A stretch of DNA of 64,000 nucleotides from Leifsonia sp. PS1209 (GCF_012317045.1 NZ_CP051154.1:1302001-1366000), one strand, 5' to 3'; positions 25,202 through 34,084 are shown, counted from the first letter of the stretch. The notes: generated by a model not told the origin, from the letters alone. Numbers and translations are program-made.

Positions 25202-26005
25202 GTGCCCCTGAGCCGAGCATCCATCGACGGCAAGGTCGTCGTCATCACCGGGGGAGGCACCGGCATCGGCGCCGCGACCGCCCGCCGCTATGCGGCAGAG
25301 GGTGCGCACGTCGTGCTCGTCGGCCGCCGTCGCGGGCCGCTCGACGCCGTGGCCGCGGAGACCGGAGGGCTCGCGATCGTCGCGGACGCCAGCGTGCGCG
25401 AGGACGCGGAGGCCGCCGTGCGCCAGGTCGTCACCGAGCTGGGACGCATCGACGTTGTCGTGGCCAACGCCGGAGGGCACGGGCTCGGCACCGTGGACGA
25501 GACGGACGACGCCGCGTGGGAGCTGTCCTTCCGCACCAACGTGACGACGGCGTTCGTGCTCGCCCGGGCCGCCCTGCCGCAGCTGGTCGAGTCGCACGGG
25601 CAGATCGTGGTGGTGTCGTCGCTCGCCGGGCTTTTCGCAGGTCCTGGCGTTGCCGGATACACGGTCGGCAAGCACGCGCTGATCGGGCTGACCCGGTCTC
25701 TCGCCCGCGACTACGGCCGGTTCGGCGTGCGCGTGAACGCGGTCTGCCCCGGCTGGGTGCAGACGCCGATGGCCGACGAGGAGATGGACGACTTCGCCAG
25801 GGCGTCCGGGCTGGCGAGCCGCGAGGAGGGCTACCGCATCGTGACGGCCGCCGTCCCGCTCGCGCGCCCGGCCCAGCCGGAGGAGATCGCCTCCGTCATC
25901 CGCTTCCTCGGTTCCGCCGAATCCTCGTACATCACGGGCGCCACCATCGTCGCCGACGGCGGCGCCCACATCGTCGACGTCCCCACCATCCCCCTCGACG
26001 CCTGA
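25202..26005 (+). CDS. SDR-family oxidoreductase
   Basis: 267 residues. The cofactor loop is TGGGTGIGAA and GRRRG after strand 2 suggests NADP preference. ANAGG replaces NNAG, the catalytic serine is in VVVSSLAGL, and the YxxxK is in YTVGKHA. The GTG start at 25202 follows a weak AAGCAGG. It is the last gene of the rightward permease-SDR-SDR run and is terminated by the long palindrome at 26021-26095. The pairing of an NAD-type and an NADP-type SDR could give epimerisation or sequential redox steps, but this is only inferred. Confidence 0.92.
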   Translation: MPLSRASIDGKVVVITGGGTGIGAATARRYAAEGAHVVLVGRRRGPLDAVAAETGGLAIVADASVREDAEAAVRQVVTELGRIDVVVANAGGHGLGTVDETDDAAWELSFRTNVTTAFVLARAALPQLVESHGQIVVVSSLAGLFAGPGVAGYTVGKHALIGLTRSLARDYGRFGVRVNAVCPGWVQTPMADEEMDDFARASGLASREEGYRIVTAAVPLARPAQPEEIASVIRFLGSAESSYITGATIVADGGAHIVDVPTIPLDA

Positions 26006-26020
26006 CCGTCCGTCCCGCCC

Positions 26021-26095
26021 CCAGATAATCGAGTCGGGACTTATGCACGCGACACGCCGGTGGAGGCGTGCATAAGTCCGGACTCGATTATCTGG
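26021..26095. repeat. Palindromic element, copy 1 (likely terminator)
   Basis: A 30-bp arm (26021-26050) pairs with 26066-26095 with one mismatch around a 15-base loop that can itself fold (CACGCC/GGCGTG). The core ATCGAGTC-GGACTTATGCACGC is shared with 34085-34146 and 40340-40405. It lies between convergent stops at 26005 and 26106. Confidence 0.85.
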
Positions 26096-26105
26096 GAGCG
26101 CGGGA

Positions 26106-26807
26106 TCAGCCGCCGAGGTAGGCGCGGTGGAGGATCTCGGGGGAGGCCTGCAGGGTGGTGGCATCGCCCGCGTACGTGACCCGCCCGCCGGCGACGACGA
26201 GCGCGTCGGTCGCGACGCCCAGCGCCAGGTGCGTGAACTGCTCGACGAGCAGCACGCCCACCCCGGATTCGCTGAACTGCTTGATCATCGGCAGCAGCCG
26301 CATGAACACCACCGGCGCGAGCCCGAGCGACATCTCGTCGATCAGCAGGAACCTCGGCTTCGACGCGAACGCGCGCGCCAGCACCACCATCTGCTGCTCG
26401 CCGCCGGACAGCAGCCCGGATGCGCTTGTCCGCCGCTTCTCCAGCTCGGGGAACTGCGCGAGCGCCTCGTCGACGCCCTCCTGCGTGCCGGCGGTGAGCC
26501 GGATGTTCTCCTGCACCGTCAGCGACGGGAAGATGGCGCGCCCCTGCTCGATGTGCACGATGCCGCGCCGGGCGCGCTGCACCCGGGAGAGCCGCGCGAT
26601 CGAGTCGCCGTCGACGCTGACCGTGCCGCCGCACGGAGACACGATCCCCGAGATGGCTTCGAGCAGACTCGTCTTCCCCGCGCCGTTCGGCCCGACCAGC
26701 GCCGTGATCCTGCCCGGCTCGACGCGCAGGCTCACCTCGCTGATCACCGGTCCTGCGCCACGGCTGACCGTGACCGCATCCAGCACCAGCTCGTTGTCCG
26801 CGTTCAC
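26106..26807 (-). CDS. Branched-chain-type ABC transporter ATPase (LivF-like)
   Basis: 233 residues, standard LivF length. It has Walker A GPNGAGKTS (about 39), Q-loop EQGRAIF, signature LSGGEQQ and Walker B FLLIDEM, with a switch-region EQF in place of the more usual EQN/H. It powers import with the fused LivM-LivG subunit. The GTG start overlaps the stop of that gene as GTGA. It is the last gene of the leftward eight-gene run beginning at 33954. HAAT-type importers carry amino acids, amides, urea or aromatic acids; the substrate is not assigned. Confidence 0.95.
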   Translation of the reverse strand: MNADNELVLDAVTVSRGAGPVISEVSLRVEPGRITALVGPNGAGKTSLLEAISGIVSPCGGTVSVDGDSIARLSRVQRARRGIVHIEQGRAIFPSLTVQENIRLTAGTQEGVDEALAQFPELEKRRTSASGLLSGGEQQMVVLARAFASKPRFLLIDEMSLGLAPVVFMRLLPMIKQFSESGVGVLLVEQFTHLALGVATDALVVAGGRVTYAGDATTLQASPEILHRAYLGG

Positions 26808-28567
26808 AGCATCTCCGTTTCACCCATGTACGCCTTCACGACGGCGGGGTCGGCGAGCACCTCCGCCTGCGGACCGCTGGCGAGCACCTCGCCGAAGTCG
26901 AGCACCGTGAGGCTCGAGCAGACGGAGCGCACCAGGTCGAGGTCGTGCTCGATCAGGACGATGGACATCCCGAACCGTGCGGGTGCCTGCAGCAAGCGTG
27001 CTCCGAGTTCGAGGTGCTCCTCGTGCGACAGTCCGGCCGCCGGCTCGTCCAGGATCAGGATGCGCGGCCGGGCCAGCACGTTGGCCGCCACCTCCACGAG
27101 CCGCCTGGTGCCCACATCCACGTTCTGCAGGCGGGTGCGGGCGGTGGGGCAGCCGAAGAACGCGAGCGTCTCGTCGAGCTCGGCCGTGCTGAGGCGGCGG
27201 CGGGCGACGAAGCGGACGTACGCGTCGACCGTGAGCGTCGGCGGAACCCTGTCCTGCTGGAAGGTGCGGCGGAGGCCGAGCCGGGCGCGCGCCGTGGCGG
27301 ACAGCCCGCGCAGGTCGCGGCCGTCGAGGCTGACCCGTCCGGTGTGCTGCGGCAGGAAGCCGGTCACGGCATCCACGAACGTGGACTTGCCCGCGCCGTT
27401 CGGGCCGATGAGTCCCATGATCGTGTTCTCCGGCACCACCAGGCTCACGCCGTTCAGCGCCTTCACCTGCCCGAAGGCCACGCCGAGGTCCTCGACCACC
27501 AGCACGGGCGCTGCGGCCGGGTCCGGCGCGGGCGGCTGGGCGGGGGAGAGCACGGCATCCCGCACCGCGTCCGCGTCCGACAGCGGGGCGGCCACCTCCA
27601 CCGGACGCCGCGCCGCCTGCCGCTTCCACCAGGCGTTCCGGATGCTCTGCCCCAGGTTCGACCCGCTGGTCAGCGCCTGCACGCCGAGCACACCGAAGAT
27701 CACGAAGCCCCAGTCCTGCGGGATGCCCCAGCGCTTCAGCAGCTCCGGCACGGCGATCCAGACGATGCCGCCGAAGATCGCCATGTCGATCAGGTACGCG
27801 CCGGACATGATCGCCAGCACGTACAGCGCGAGCGACTGGATGGGCGTGAAGCTGCTCGCGAACGGCAGCCCCACCTGCCCGGCGATCAGGCCGCCGCTCA
27901 CCCCGCCGAGGGTGGCGCTCACGGCGAAGGCGGTGAGCTTGGAGCTGCGCACGCTCGCTCCGACAGAGGCCGTGCCCCGCTCGGAGAACGCGACGGACTT
28001 CCAGCTGGACCCCCAGCGGCCGTTCTGCAGGAAGTACACCGCGATGCCGCAGACCACCAGCACGAGCACGCTGAAGAAGAAGTACGAGCGGTCGTCGCTG
28101 AACGCGTCGGGCCGGAGCACCGAGATGCCGTCCGTCGAGCCGGGGAACTGGATCTGCACCAGCGTCACGTCGGCCGCTGCGGCGAAGCCGAGCGTGACCA
28201 CCGCGAGGTTGACCCCGCGCAGCCGCAGGGCCGGCAGGCCGACGAGCACGCCGACAACCCCGGCGGCCAGGCCGCCGACGATGAGCCAGACGATGAACCC
28301 GCCCGGCGCGTTCAGCACGTTGAGCAGCGAGACGATCCACGCTCCCACCGCGGCGAACGTCAGCTGGCAGAGCGCGATCATCCCGGCGCTGCCGGTCACG
28401 ATGCCGAGCCCGAGAATCGCGATGGCGGCGACGACGGCGCTCACCGCGAGGAAGACGAAGTAGCCGGAGAGCGAGACGCTGAGCGCGTATCCGGCGCCCA
28501 GGCCGACGGCTCCGACGATGAACGGCAGGGCGATCCGTGCCGCGGGGGTGCCGCTAACGCGCCGCAT
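26804..28567 (-). CDS. Fused ABC permease-ATPase (LivM-LivG)
   Basis: 587 residues. Residues 1-310 form a LivM-type permease with about nine membrane segments and the coupling-helix region FSERGTASVGASVRSSKL. A Pro/Ala linker follows near 320-350. Residues 350-587 form a LivG-type ATPase with Walker A GPNGAGKST, signature VDVGTRR, Walker B ILILDEP and switch EHD. Such fusions occur in some actinobacterial and proteobacterial HAAT systems. Its start overlaps the LivH stop by 14 bp. The full transporter would be LivH plus LivM-G plus LivF with the lipoprotein at 29483-30670. Confidence 0.95.
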   Translation of the reverse strand: MRRVSGTPAARIALPFIVGAVGLGAGYALSVSLSGYFVFLAVSAVVAAIAILGLGIVTGSAGMIALCQLTFAAVGAWIVSLLNVLNAPGGFIVWLIVGGLAAGVVGVLVGLPALRLRGVNLAVVTLGFAAAADVTLVQIQFPGSTDGISVLRPDAFSDDRSYFFFSVLVLVVCGIAVYFLQNGRWGSSWKSVAFSERGTASVGASVRSSKLTAFAVSATLGGVSGGLIAGQVGLPFASSFTPIQSLALYVLAIMSGAYLIDMAIFGGIVWIAVPELLKRWGIPQDWGFVIFGVLGVQALTSGSNLGQSIRNAWWKRQAARRPVEVAAPLSDADAVRDAVLSPAQPPAPDPAAAPVLVVEDLGVAFGQVKALNGVSLVVPENTIMGLIGPNGAGKSTFVDAVTGFLPQHTGRVSLDGRDLRGLSATARARLGLRRTFQQDRVPPTLTVDAYVRFVARRRLSTAELDETLAFFGCPTARTRLQNVDVGTRRLVEVAANVLARPRILILDEPAAGLSHEEHLELGARLLQAPARFGMSIVLIEHDLDLVRSVCSSLTVLDFGEVLASGPQAEVLADPAVVKAYMGETEML

Positions 28568-29414
28568 CCCACACCTCCTTGCGCTGCGTCCACAGCAGGA
28601 ATCCGATGATGAACAGGAACGGCAGGAAGTTCCGGATGAACGACACCTCGTCGATCTGCGCCACCAGGCCGCTGAGCAGCCCGAGCACGAGGCCGCCGAT
28701 CACGGCGAGGTCGAGCCGTTTGAACGCGCCGAGCAGCGCCGCCGCCGACGCCGGCACGATGAGCATCGACAGGCTGGTCGCGTCGTTCGACTGCGACGGG
28801 GCGACGATGATGATGACCAGGGCGGAGATGAGCCCGGTGACCGCCCACACTGCGACACTTAGCGGCTTGGCCGGGATGCCGATCAGCTCGGCCGTCGTCG
28901 GCCGCTCCGACAGTGCGCGCAGCTTGGTGCCGATCGAGGTGCGGGTGAGCACCAGCCGGCAGGCCACGGCCACGACGACGGCGAGCACGACGGTCGCGAC
29001 CGTCACCTGGCTGACCACCACGCCGCCGATGGAGAACGCCGGGCCGGAGAGTATGGGGCTGAACGGCTGCGGCTTGTTGCCGAACAGGATGAACGACAGC
29101 GAGATGAGCAGCAGCAGCGGCCCCACCGTCACCGCCGAGCGTGTCGTGGTGTCCGCCTCCGGCAGCCAGGTGGCGATGATCAGCCCGATCAGGGCGCTCA
29201 GAGCCCCGCCGATGAGCACGCCGGCCAGCGAGCCGAGCCAGATCGGCCAGCCGCCGTGACTCACCAGCCACACGGCGACGAATCCGCCGAACATCCCGGT
29301 CGCGGCCTGGGAGAAGTTGACCACCCGCACCAGGCGGGACATCAGGGTGAGGCACACCGCGAGCACGGCGTACAGTCCACCGGCGGCGAGGCCGGCGAGG
29401 GCGCCCTGCAGCAT
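28554..29414 (-). CDS. Branched-chain-type ABC permease (LivH-like)
   Basis: 286 residues, about eight membrane segments. It begins LAAGGLYAVLAVCLTLM with the LivH-typical RVVNFSQAATGMFGG. The coupling region is LRALSERPTTAELIGIP. The ATG at 29414 follows GGAGCC. Translation of the fused LivM-G subunit starts inside its 3' end. It lies 68 bp after the binding protein gene, in the same leftward operon. Confidence 0.95.
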   Translation of the reverse strand: MLQGALAGLAAGGLYAVLAVCLTLMSRLVRVVNFSQAATGMFGGFVAVWLVSHGGWPIWLGSLAGVLIGGALSALIGLIIATWLPEADTTTRSAVTVGPLLLLISLSFILFGNKPQPFSPILSGPAFSIGGVVVSQVTVATVVLAVVVAVACRLVLTRTSIGTKLRALSERPTTAELIGIPAKPLSVAVWAVTGLISALVIIIVAPSQSNDATSLSMLIVPASAAALLGAFKRLDLAVIGGLVLGLLSGLVAQIDEVSFIRNFLPFLFIIGFLLWTQRKEVWDAAR

Positions 29415-29482
29415 CCGGGGCTCCTTTCAGAAACGGTGGATGCGGGGCTCGCCTCCGCGAGGGAGCCGAGCCCCGCCGGTGG

Positions 29483-30670
29483 TCACTTCTTCGGGATGGT
29501 GATCCAGTCGTCGCCGTTCAGCTCCCAGGCGTTCTTGCCGGTGACGAGCTTGATCGGCCAGCCCGCGGTGTTCCCGTCGTGCACCTTGGCCGTGCCGAAC
29601 GTGTACGGCGTTCCGACCATCGGGTTCTCGATCGGCTTCATGTCGTGCAGAGCCTTCGTGACCGAGTCCCTCGTCACATCGCCCTTGATGCCCTTCGCGA
29701 CCTCGATGAAGTACTTGGCCGCGAGGTATCCGCCCTGCGAGAACGAGGTGAGCGGGATGTCGTTCTTGGTCATCAGGTCGCGCCAGTCCTTGTTGATGTC
29801 ACTGGATGCGTCGGTGAACGGGTAGAACTCGGCGGGGACGTAGATCCCGGCTCCCGCATCGCTGACCGCCTTGGCGAAGTTGTCGCTGTACACGCTGGTC
29901 AGGTAGAGCCAGTTCACGTCCTTCCAGCCCTGCGCGTTCGCCGCCTTGACCTGGGCGATGGCGTCCGGCTCGACCGGGTTGATCGCGAGAGCCTTGCAGC
30001 CGGCGTCCTTCGCCTTCACGATGTACGGCGTGTAGTCGCTGGCCCCGTACGGCACCGTGTCGTCGACGTAGAGCGGCTTCTTGCCGGTGATCTCGGTCCA
30101 CTTGTCGATGGCCTTCTGGTAGGCGGGGCGGGTGCTTCCCGCGATCTCCAGCAGCACGCAGATGTTGTCGAGCTTGGCGACCTCGGAGCCCCAGTACAGG
30201 GTGAGGGTCATGTCGTTGAACGGCCCGACGTTGGCCGGCGAGATGTTGGGGCTGTCGAAGCAGCCGGTGTCCACCCCGACGCCCGGGATGGAGAGGATCT
30301 TCTGCTGCTCGTAGTACTTGGCGTTGATCTCGCACTCGATCAGGCTCGCCGAGCCGACCATCGCCACGGCCTCGTCGCTGCCGACGATCTCCCGGGCGTT
30401 GGCGGATGCGGTGGCCGGGTCGCCCTTGTCGTCGAGCGCCTTGTAGTCGATCGGGTGGCCGTTGATGCCGCCCTTGGCGTTCTGGTCTTTGAAGACCGCA
30501 GCGGCGGCGAGCGATGCCTCGGGGAACGTGGCTGCGCCGCTCTTGGTGTTGACCGATCCGACCACGATCGGGGACTTGCCGTCGCCGCTGCCTCCGCCGC
30601 TGCAGCCGCTCAGCACGAGTGCTGTTGATGCCGCGAGCGCCGCCGCCGCGTAGATCAGGTGTTTCCTCAT
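29483..30670 (-). CDS. ABC substrate-binding lipoprotein (LivK/HAAT type)
   Basis: 395 residues. The lipoprotein signal peptide ends at LVLSGC (C23) and is followed by a Gly/Ser linker. The type I periplasmic-binding fold (PF13458-like) covers the rest, with VGSVNTKSG at the first strand and an internal YYEQQKILSIPG. The ligand pocket cannot be read reliably. The ATG at 30670 has AGGGAAG upstream; a longer start at 30718 would disrupt the signal peptide. A hairpin lies just upstream, between SnoaL and this gene. It delivers the substrate to the LivH/LivM-G/LivF membrane complex. Confidence 0.94.
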   Translation of the reverse strand: MRKHLIYAAAALAASTALVLSGCSGGGSGDGKSPIVVGSVNTKSGAATFPEASLAAAAVFKDQNAKGGINGHPIDYKALDDKGDPATASANAREIVGSDEAVAMVGSASLIECEINAKYYEQQKILSIPGVGVDTGCFDSPNISPANVGPFNDMTLTLYWGSEVAKLDNICVLLEIAGSTRPAYQKAIDKWTEITGKKPLYVDDTVPYGASDYTPYIVKAKDAGCKALAINPVEPDAIAQVKAANAQGWKDVNWLYLTSVYSDNFAKAVSDAGAGIYVPAEFYPFTDASSDINKDWRDLMTKNDIPLTSFSQGGYLAAKYFIEVAKGIKGDVTRDSVTKALHDMKPIENPMVGTPYTFGTAKVHDGNTAGWPIKLVTGKNAWELNGDDWITIPKK

Positions 30671-30694
30671 GCGCTTCCCTGCCTCTCGGGTTGC

Positions 30695-30716
30695 GCCACG
30701 ACCACTTCGTCGTGGC
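30695..30716 (-). other. Hairpin between the SnoaL-like gene and the binding-protein gene
   Basis: GCCACGAC pairs with GTCGTGGC around a 6-base loop. There is no T-tract. It lies 25 bases upstream of the binding protein start, within the operon. It could be a partial attenuator or an mRNA end-protector that raises binding-protein expression; this is a guess from position. Confidence 0.4.
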
Positions 30717-30800
30717 ATCTCGACTGAAACCTATGGCCGGGTGTGTCTCCGGGTGTTGCCTGTGGCTGCACCCTTCTTGCCCGTCCGCGCTCTCCCGTCG

Positions 30801-31190
30801 CTACTGCACCGCATCCCGGACCAGCGCGGTGTCCGTGAACTGCTCGAACGCGACGACCTTGCCGTCCGCGAGCCGCCAGACGTGGGCGACGCGGGCCTCG
30901 AAGAAGCGGCCGGTGGCCCTGTTGGTGCCGCTGTACGTGCCGAGGCCGACGATGGTGTCCCCGCCGTCGACGAGGTCGGTGATGGCGGCCGTGTAGCCGT
31001 CCCACTCGGCACCGATGCGTTCGAAGACGCCCGCGCGCACCTCGTCCGGTCCGATGTACGTGCCCGCGTACGGGAACCCGGCCATCTCGGTCCAGCGGGC
31101 GTCGGCGGCGAGCGGGGCGAGCATCCCGTCGATGTCTCCGCGGTCGGAGGCGGCGTAGTGCGCCGCGATGATGTCGTGATTGCGTGTCAT
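30801..31190 (-). CDS. SnoaL-like / nuclear transport factor 2 fold protein
   Basis: 129 residues, standard for a SnoaL-like NTF2 domain. It begins HYAASDRGDIDGMLAPLAADARWTE, then the helix FERIGAEWD, and ends in the beta-sheet run VAHVWRLADGKVVAFEQFTDTALV. Family members include ketosteroid isomerases, cyclases and small hydrolases that use the conical pocket. The ATG at 31190 starts the frame. It lies between MoaF2 and the binding protein in one operon, so a catalytic step on the imported compound is plausible but not demonstrated. Confidence 0.88.
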   Translation of the reverse strand: MTRNHDIIAAHYAASDRGDIDGMLAPLAADARWTEMAGFPYAGTYIGPDEVRAGVFERIGAEWDGYTAAITDLVDGGDTIVGLGTYSGTNRATGRFFEARVAHVWRLADGKVVAFEQFTDTALVRDAVQ

Positions 31191-31243
31191 GCTGCTGCTC
31201 CAGTCAGTGGATGCGGTGGGTGTAGGTGTTGCGGTGGATGCGG

Positions 31244-32056
31244 TCAGACCGGCTGCGCGTCCGGGTACGAGACGGAGCCGAGCGGGTAGATGTGGCCGCC
31301 CGCGCGGGAGTGCTCGGACTCGCCCGCGCCGTTCAGCCCGAGGAAGATGCCCGTGGTGCGCAGGTCGTAGCCGAGGTCGTGCAGCCACACGCTGGCGACG
31401 GCGATCCGGAACTCGCGGAAGCAGAACAGGTACAGTCCGTCGGCGAACTTCCACACGGTGGAGAGGTCCATGTCGCCGTGCCCGCGCTGCACGCCTTCCA
31501 GGCACTGCCAGGCGTAGCGCTGCGACGACACGTAGACGTGCTCGTAGAGGTGCTGCGGGCTGTAGCGGTAGATGTTCCTCTTGCCGATCAGGTCGCGGGA
31601 CGGAGCTGGCGCCTCCCCGGTGGGATCGCCGGCATCGGTCACCGCCGCGTGGAATGTCTGCCGCACCCGCGGGGTGCCGTCGACGTCCTCCTCGCCGATC
31701 ACCGAGTGCGCCACCAGCGCGCGGTGCGTCCGTGTCGAGTAGACCACCGTGATCGCCTCCCGCTCCACGCTCGTCAGCGGCAGGTTGACGAAGACGACGT
31801 CGTCGCGCACCGCGACAGCGTCGTACGGGTCCGTCCCTCCGGAGCCGATGGCGCCGGAGGCGGTCCAGGTCACTGCGTCGGTGTCGAACGCCAGCGACAG
31901 TGTCGAGTCGTCGTCGAGCGTCAGCGAGAGCGCGGTGCCCGCCAGGTCGGTGTTCGGCAGCCGGTAGGTGTCGATGCCCGCGGCGAACTCGTCGTAGGTG
32001 CGCCACTCGTCGGTTGCCGGGTCGTGGGTCGCCTGGTCGTGCTGGATGTCCGTCAT
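31244..32056 (-). CDS. MoaF protein, copy 2
   Basis: 270 residues, a divergent paralog of the MoaF at 19699. Conserved are LIGKRNIYRYSPQHLYEHVY, YAWQCLEGVQRGHGDMD and LYLFCFREFRIAVASVWL, plus an N-terminal domain of the same layout. The C-terminal FTFGAYGR segment is replaced by SRAGGHIYPLGSVSYPD. The ATG at 32056 follows GAAAGGAATGC. It sits in the operon dehydrogenase-SDR-MoaF2-SnoaL-ABC importer, not next to an amine oxidase. A second MoaF tied to an uptake system argues for a direct role in ligand handling rather than only in amine oxidase regulation. Confidence 0.9.
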   Translation of the reverse strand: MTDIQHDQATHDPATDEWRTYDEFAAGIDTYRLPNTDLAGTALSLTLDDDSTLSLAFDTDAVTWTASGAIGSGGTDPYDAVAVRDDVVFVNLPLTSVEREAITVVYSTRTHRALVAHSVIGEEDVDGTPRVRQTFHAAVTDAGDPTGEAPAPSRDLIGKRNIYRYSPQHLYEHVYVSSQRYAWQCLEGVQRGHGDMDLSTVWKFADGLYLFCFREFRIAVASVWLHDLGYDLRTTGIFLGLNGAGESEHSRAGGHIYPLGSVSYPDAQPV

Positions 32057-32080
32057 CGCATTCCTTTCGTGGTGCGCGTC

Positions 32081-32824
32081 TCAGCGCAGGGAGTATCCGC
32101 CGTCGATCAGCAGGTCGGTGCCGTAGCAGTACCCTGCGTCGTCGGACAGGAGGTAGAGGGTGCCTGCCGCGATCTCCTCGATGGTCGCGAAGCGTCCAGG
32201 CACCGTGTTCGGCAGCCACTGCGCGTGCAGGGCGCTGTCGCCGTCGAGGAAGGGCGTGGAGACGTAGCCGGGGGAGACCGTGTTGACCCGAACGCCGCGC
32301 GTGCCCCACTCGACGGCGAGCGTGCGCACCATCGCCGTCACTCCCGCCTTCGCCGTGTTGTAGTGCACCGTGCGTTGCGGCACATTCACCACCCGGTTGC
32401 CCGACATGGATGCGACGGCCACCATGCTCCCTCGCCCCGCCGCGAGCATGGCGGGCGCGAACGCCTGCAGGGTCAGGAACACCCCGCGCAGGTTCACCGC
32501 GAGCACCGCGTCGAACTCCGCGATCGGAAGCTCCTCGGCGGCCGTGTCCGACCCGCGGATGCCCGCGTTGGCGACCACGTGGTCGATCCGCCCTCCGCTG
32601 AGCGCGAGCAGGTCGGCCGCCGCATTGGCGACGCTGTCCGCGTTGGAGACGTCGCAGGGGATGTGCTCGCCGATCCCTCCCGGTTCGACGTCGAGCCCGA
32701 ACACCGTCGCGCCCTCGGCGGCCAGCGTGGAGGCGATGCCCCTCCCGATGCCGCTCGTGGTGCCGCTGACGGCGACAACGCGCCCGCCGAACCGCCCGGC
32801 CCGTCCGGCCCGCTCGCCGGTCAT
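32081..32824 (-). CDS. SDR-family oxidoreductase
   Basis: 247 residues. The cofactor loop is SGTTSGIGRG, D in LDVEP after strand 2 suggests NAD, ANAG stands for NNAG, the serine is in AVASMSG and the YxxxK is in YNTAKAG. The C-terminal LLIDGGYSLR is typical. Its ATG overlaps the stop of the zinc dehydrogenase as ATGA, so both are made together. It is one of four SDRs in the cluster. The substrate is unknown. Confidence 0.93.
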   Translation of the reverse strand: MTGERAGRAGRFGGRVVAVSGTTSGIGRGIASTLAAEGATVFGLDVEPGGIGEHIPCDVSNADSVANAAADLLALSGGRIDHVVANAGIRGSDTAAEELPIAEFDAVLAVNLRGVFLTLQAFAPAMLAAGRGSMVAVASMSGNRVVNVPQRTVHYNTAKAGVTAMVRTLAVEWGTRGVRVNTVSPGYVSTPFLDGDSALHAQWLPNTVPGRFATIEEIAAGTLYLLSDDAGYCYGTDLLIDGGYSLR

Positions 32825-33954
32825 CGCGAGACCACGCTCACGCCGGGGTCGATCACGGCTTTCAGCACTCCGCCGTCACGCCGGTCGATCACGTCGTACG
32901 CCGCACGCACCTCACCGAGCCCGAACCGGTGGGTCACCAGGGACTCGTAGTCGAAGTCGCCGCGTTCGAGCATCCGGATGGCCGGCTCGAAGCCTCCGGC
33001 TGACAGGAACGACGGCAGCAGGTCGATCTCGCGGGTCAGCAGCTCCTCGTCGGCGAGGAAGGTCACCGGAGCGTTCGCACCGCACGCACCGGCGAGCACC
33101 ACGCGCCCTCCGCGCCGCACCAGCCGTACGGCCTGCTGCTGCGCAGCGGTGGCTCCCGCGATCTCGATGACCACGTCGGCCAGGCGTCCACCGAGCTCGG
33201 AGGTGACCGCAGCCACCGGGTCGGTCTCGCGGGAGTTCACCACGGCGTCCGCGCCGAACCGCATCGCGAGCTCTAGCCGGTTCGCGCGGGTGCCGACGAC
33301 GATCACGCGTCCTGCGCCAGCCGACCGGGCGGCAGCGGCGGCGAGAATGCCGACCGGGCCCGGCCCGATCACGATCACGGACTCGCCCGGCGCCACCCGC
33401 CCCCGCGCGATGGCGCGGCAGGCGACGGCGAGCGGCTCGGTCAGCACGGCGCGCTGCCAGGGAAGCGCATCGGGAAGCCGGTGCACCACCGCCTCGCGCG
33501 GCACGAACAGGTGCTCGGCGTATCCGCCCCACAGGCCGGGCGCGACCGTGCGCGGGATGTTCACGCCCAGCTGGCGGCCGTGCGGCAGCCCGGAGGCCGG
33601 GTCGTCCGCCTCGCACAGGTTGTAGCGGCCTTCGCGGCAGCGCGCGCAGACCTGGCAGGGCAGCAGCATCTCGACGGCGACGTGGTCGCCGACCGCCAGC
33701 CCGCGCGCCTCGGCGGCCGCGTCGCCGATGGCCGCGACCTCCCCGACGAACTCGTGACCGGGCACGAGCGGGAACGGGTCGCCGATGTGCCCGGCGAGCA
33801 GGTGCAGGTCCGTCGCGCACACGCCGACGAGGGCGACGCGCAGGATGAGGTCGTCCCGCCCCGGCGCAGGCAGCAGCTGCTCGGCGGTCTCGATCACACC
33901 AGCGGACGGGAAGACCACCTGTCTGCTGGTCGGGGGAAGGGCGGTGCCTGGCAT
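32821..33954 (-). CDS. Zinc-dependent dehydrogenase (MDR family)
   Basis: 377 residues. The catalytic zinc ligands are in GVCATDLHL and GHEFVGEV. The structural-zinc lobe reads CQVCARCREGRYNLC, and the Rossmann motif is GPGPVG. It resembles threonine/sorbitol-dehydrogenase types. The ATG at 33954 gives the usual MDR N-terminus; a frame from 33996 would add 14 Arg/Gly-rich residues. It is first in the leftward operon that continues to 26106. The preceding 190 bp hold the second palindromic element but no clear -35/-10 pair. Confidence 0.92.
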   Translation of the reverse strand: MPGTALPPTSRQVVFPSAGVIETAEQLLPAPGRDDLILRVALVGVCATDLHLLAGHIGDPFPLVPGHEFVGEVAAIGDAAAEARGLAVGDHVAVEMLLPCQVCARCREGRYNLCEADDPASGLPHGRQLGVNIPRTVAPGLWGGYAEHLFVPREAVVHRLPDALPWQRAVLTEPLAVACRAIARGRVAPGESVIVIGPGPVGILAAAAARSAGAGRVIVVGTRANRLELAMRFGADAVVNSRETDPVAAVTSELGGRLADVVIEIAGATAAQQQAVRLVRRGGRVVLAGACGANAPVTFLADEELLTREIDLLPSFLSAGGFEPAIRMLERGDFDYESLVTHRFGLGEVRAAYDVIDRRDGGVLKAVIDPGVSVVSR

Positions 33955-34084
33955 GCGGGTTCCGTTTCCGCCCGCGCTGCGTCGCGCGGGTCGCACCCAT
34001 CGTGCTCACGCGCATCCATCGGCCTCAACCGCCCGGCCGCGATCGTGCCCCGACCGTCAAGCCCCGTTCCCTCCCCGACAAAGA

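Noticed and set aside
26021..26095. Transposon end or IS remnant
   Set aside because: No transposase or clear target duplication is seen; it is recorded as a palindromic repeat instead.
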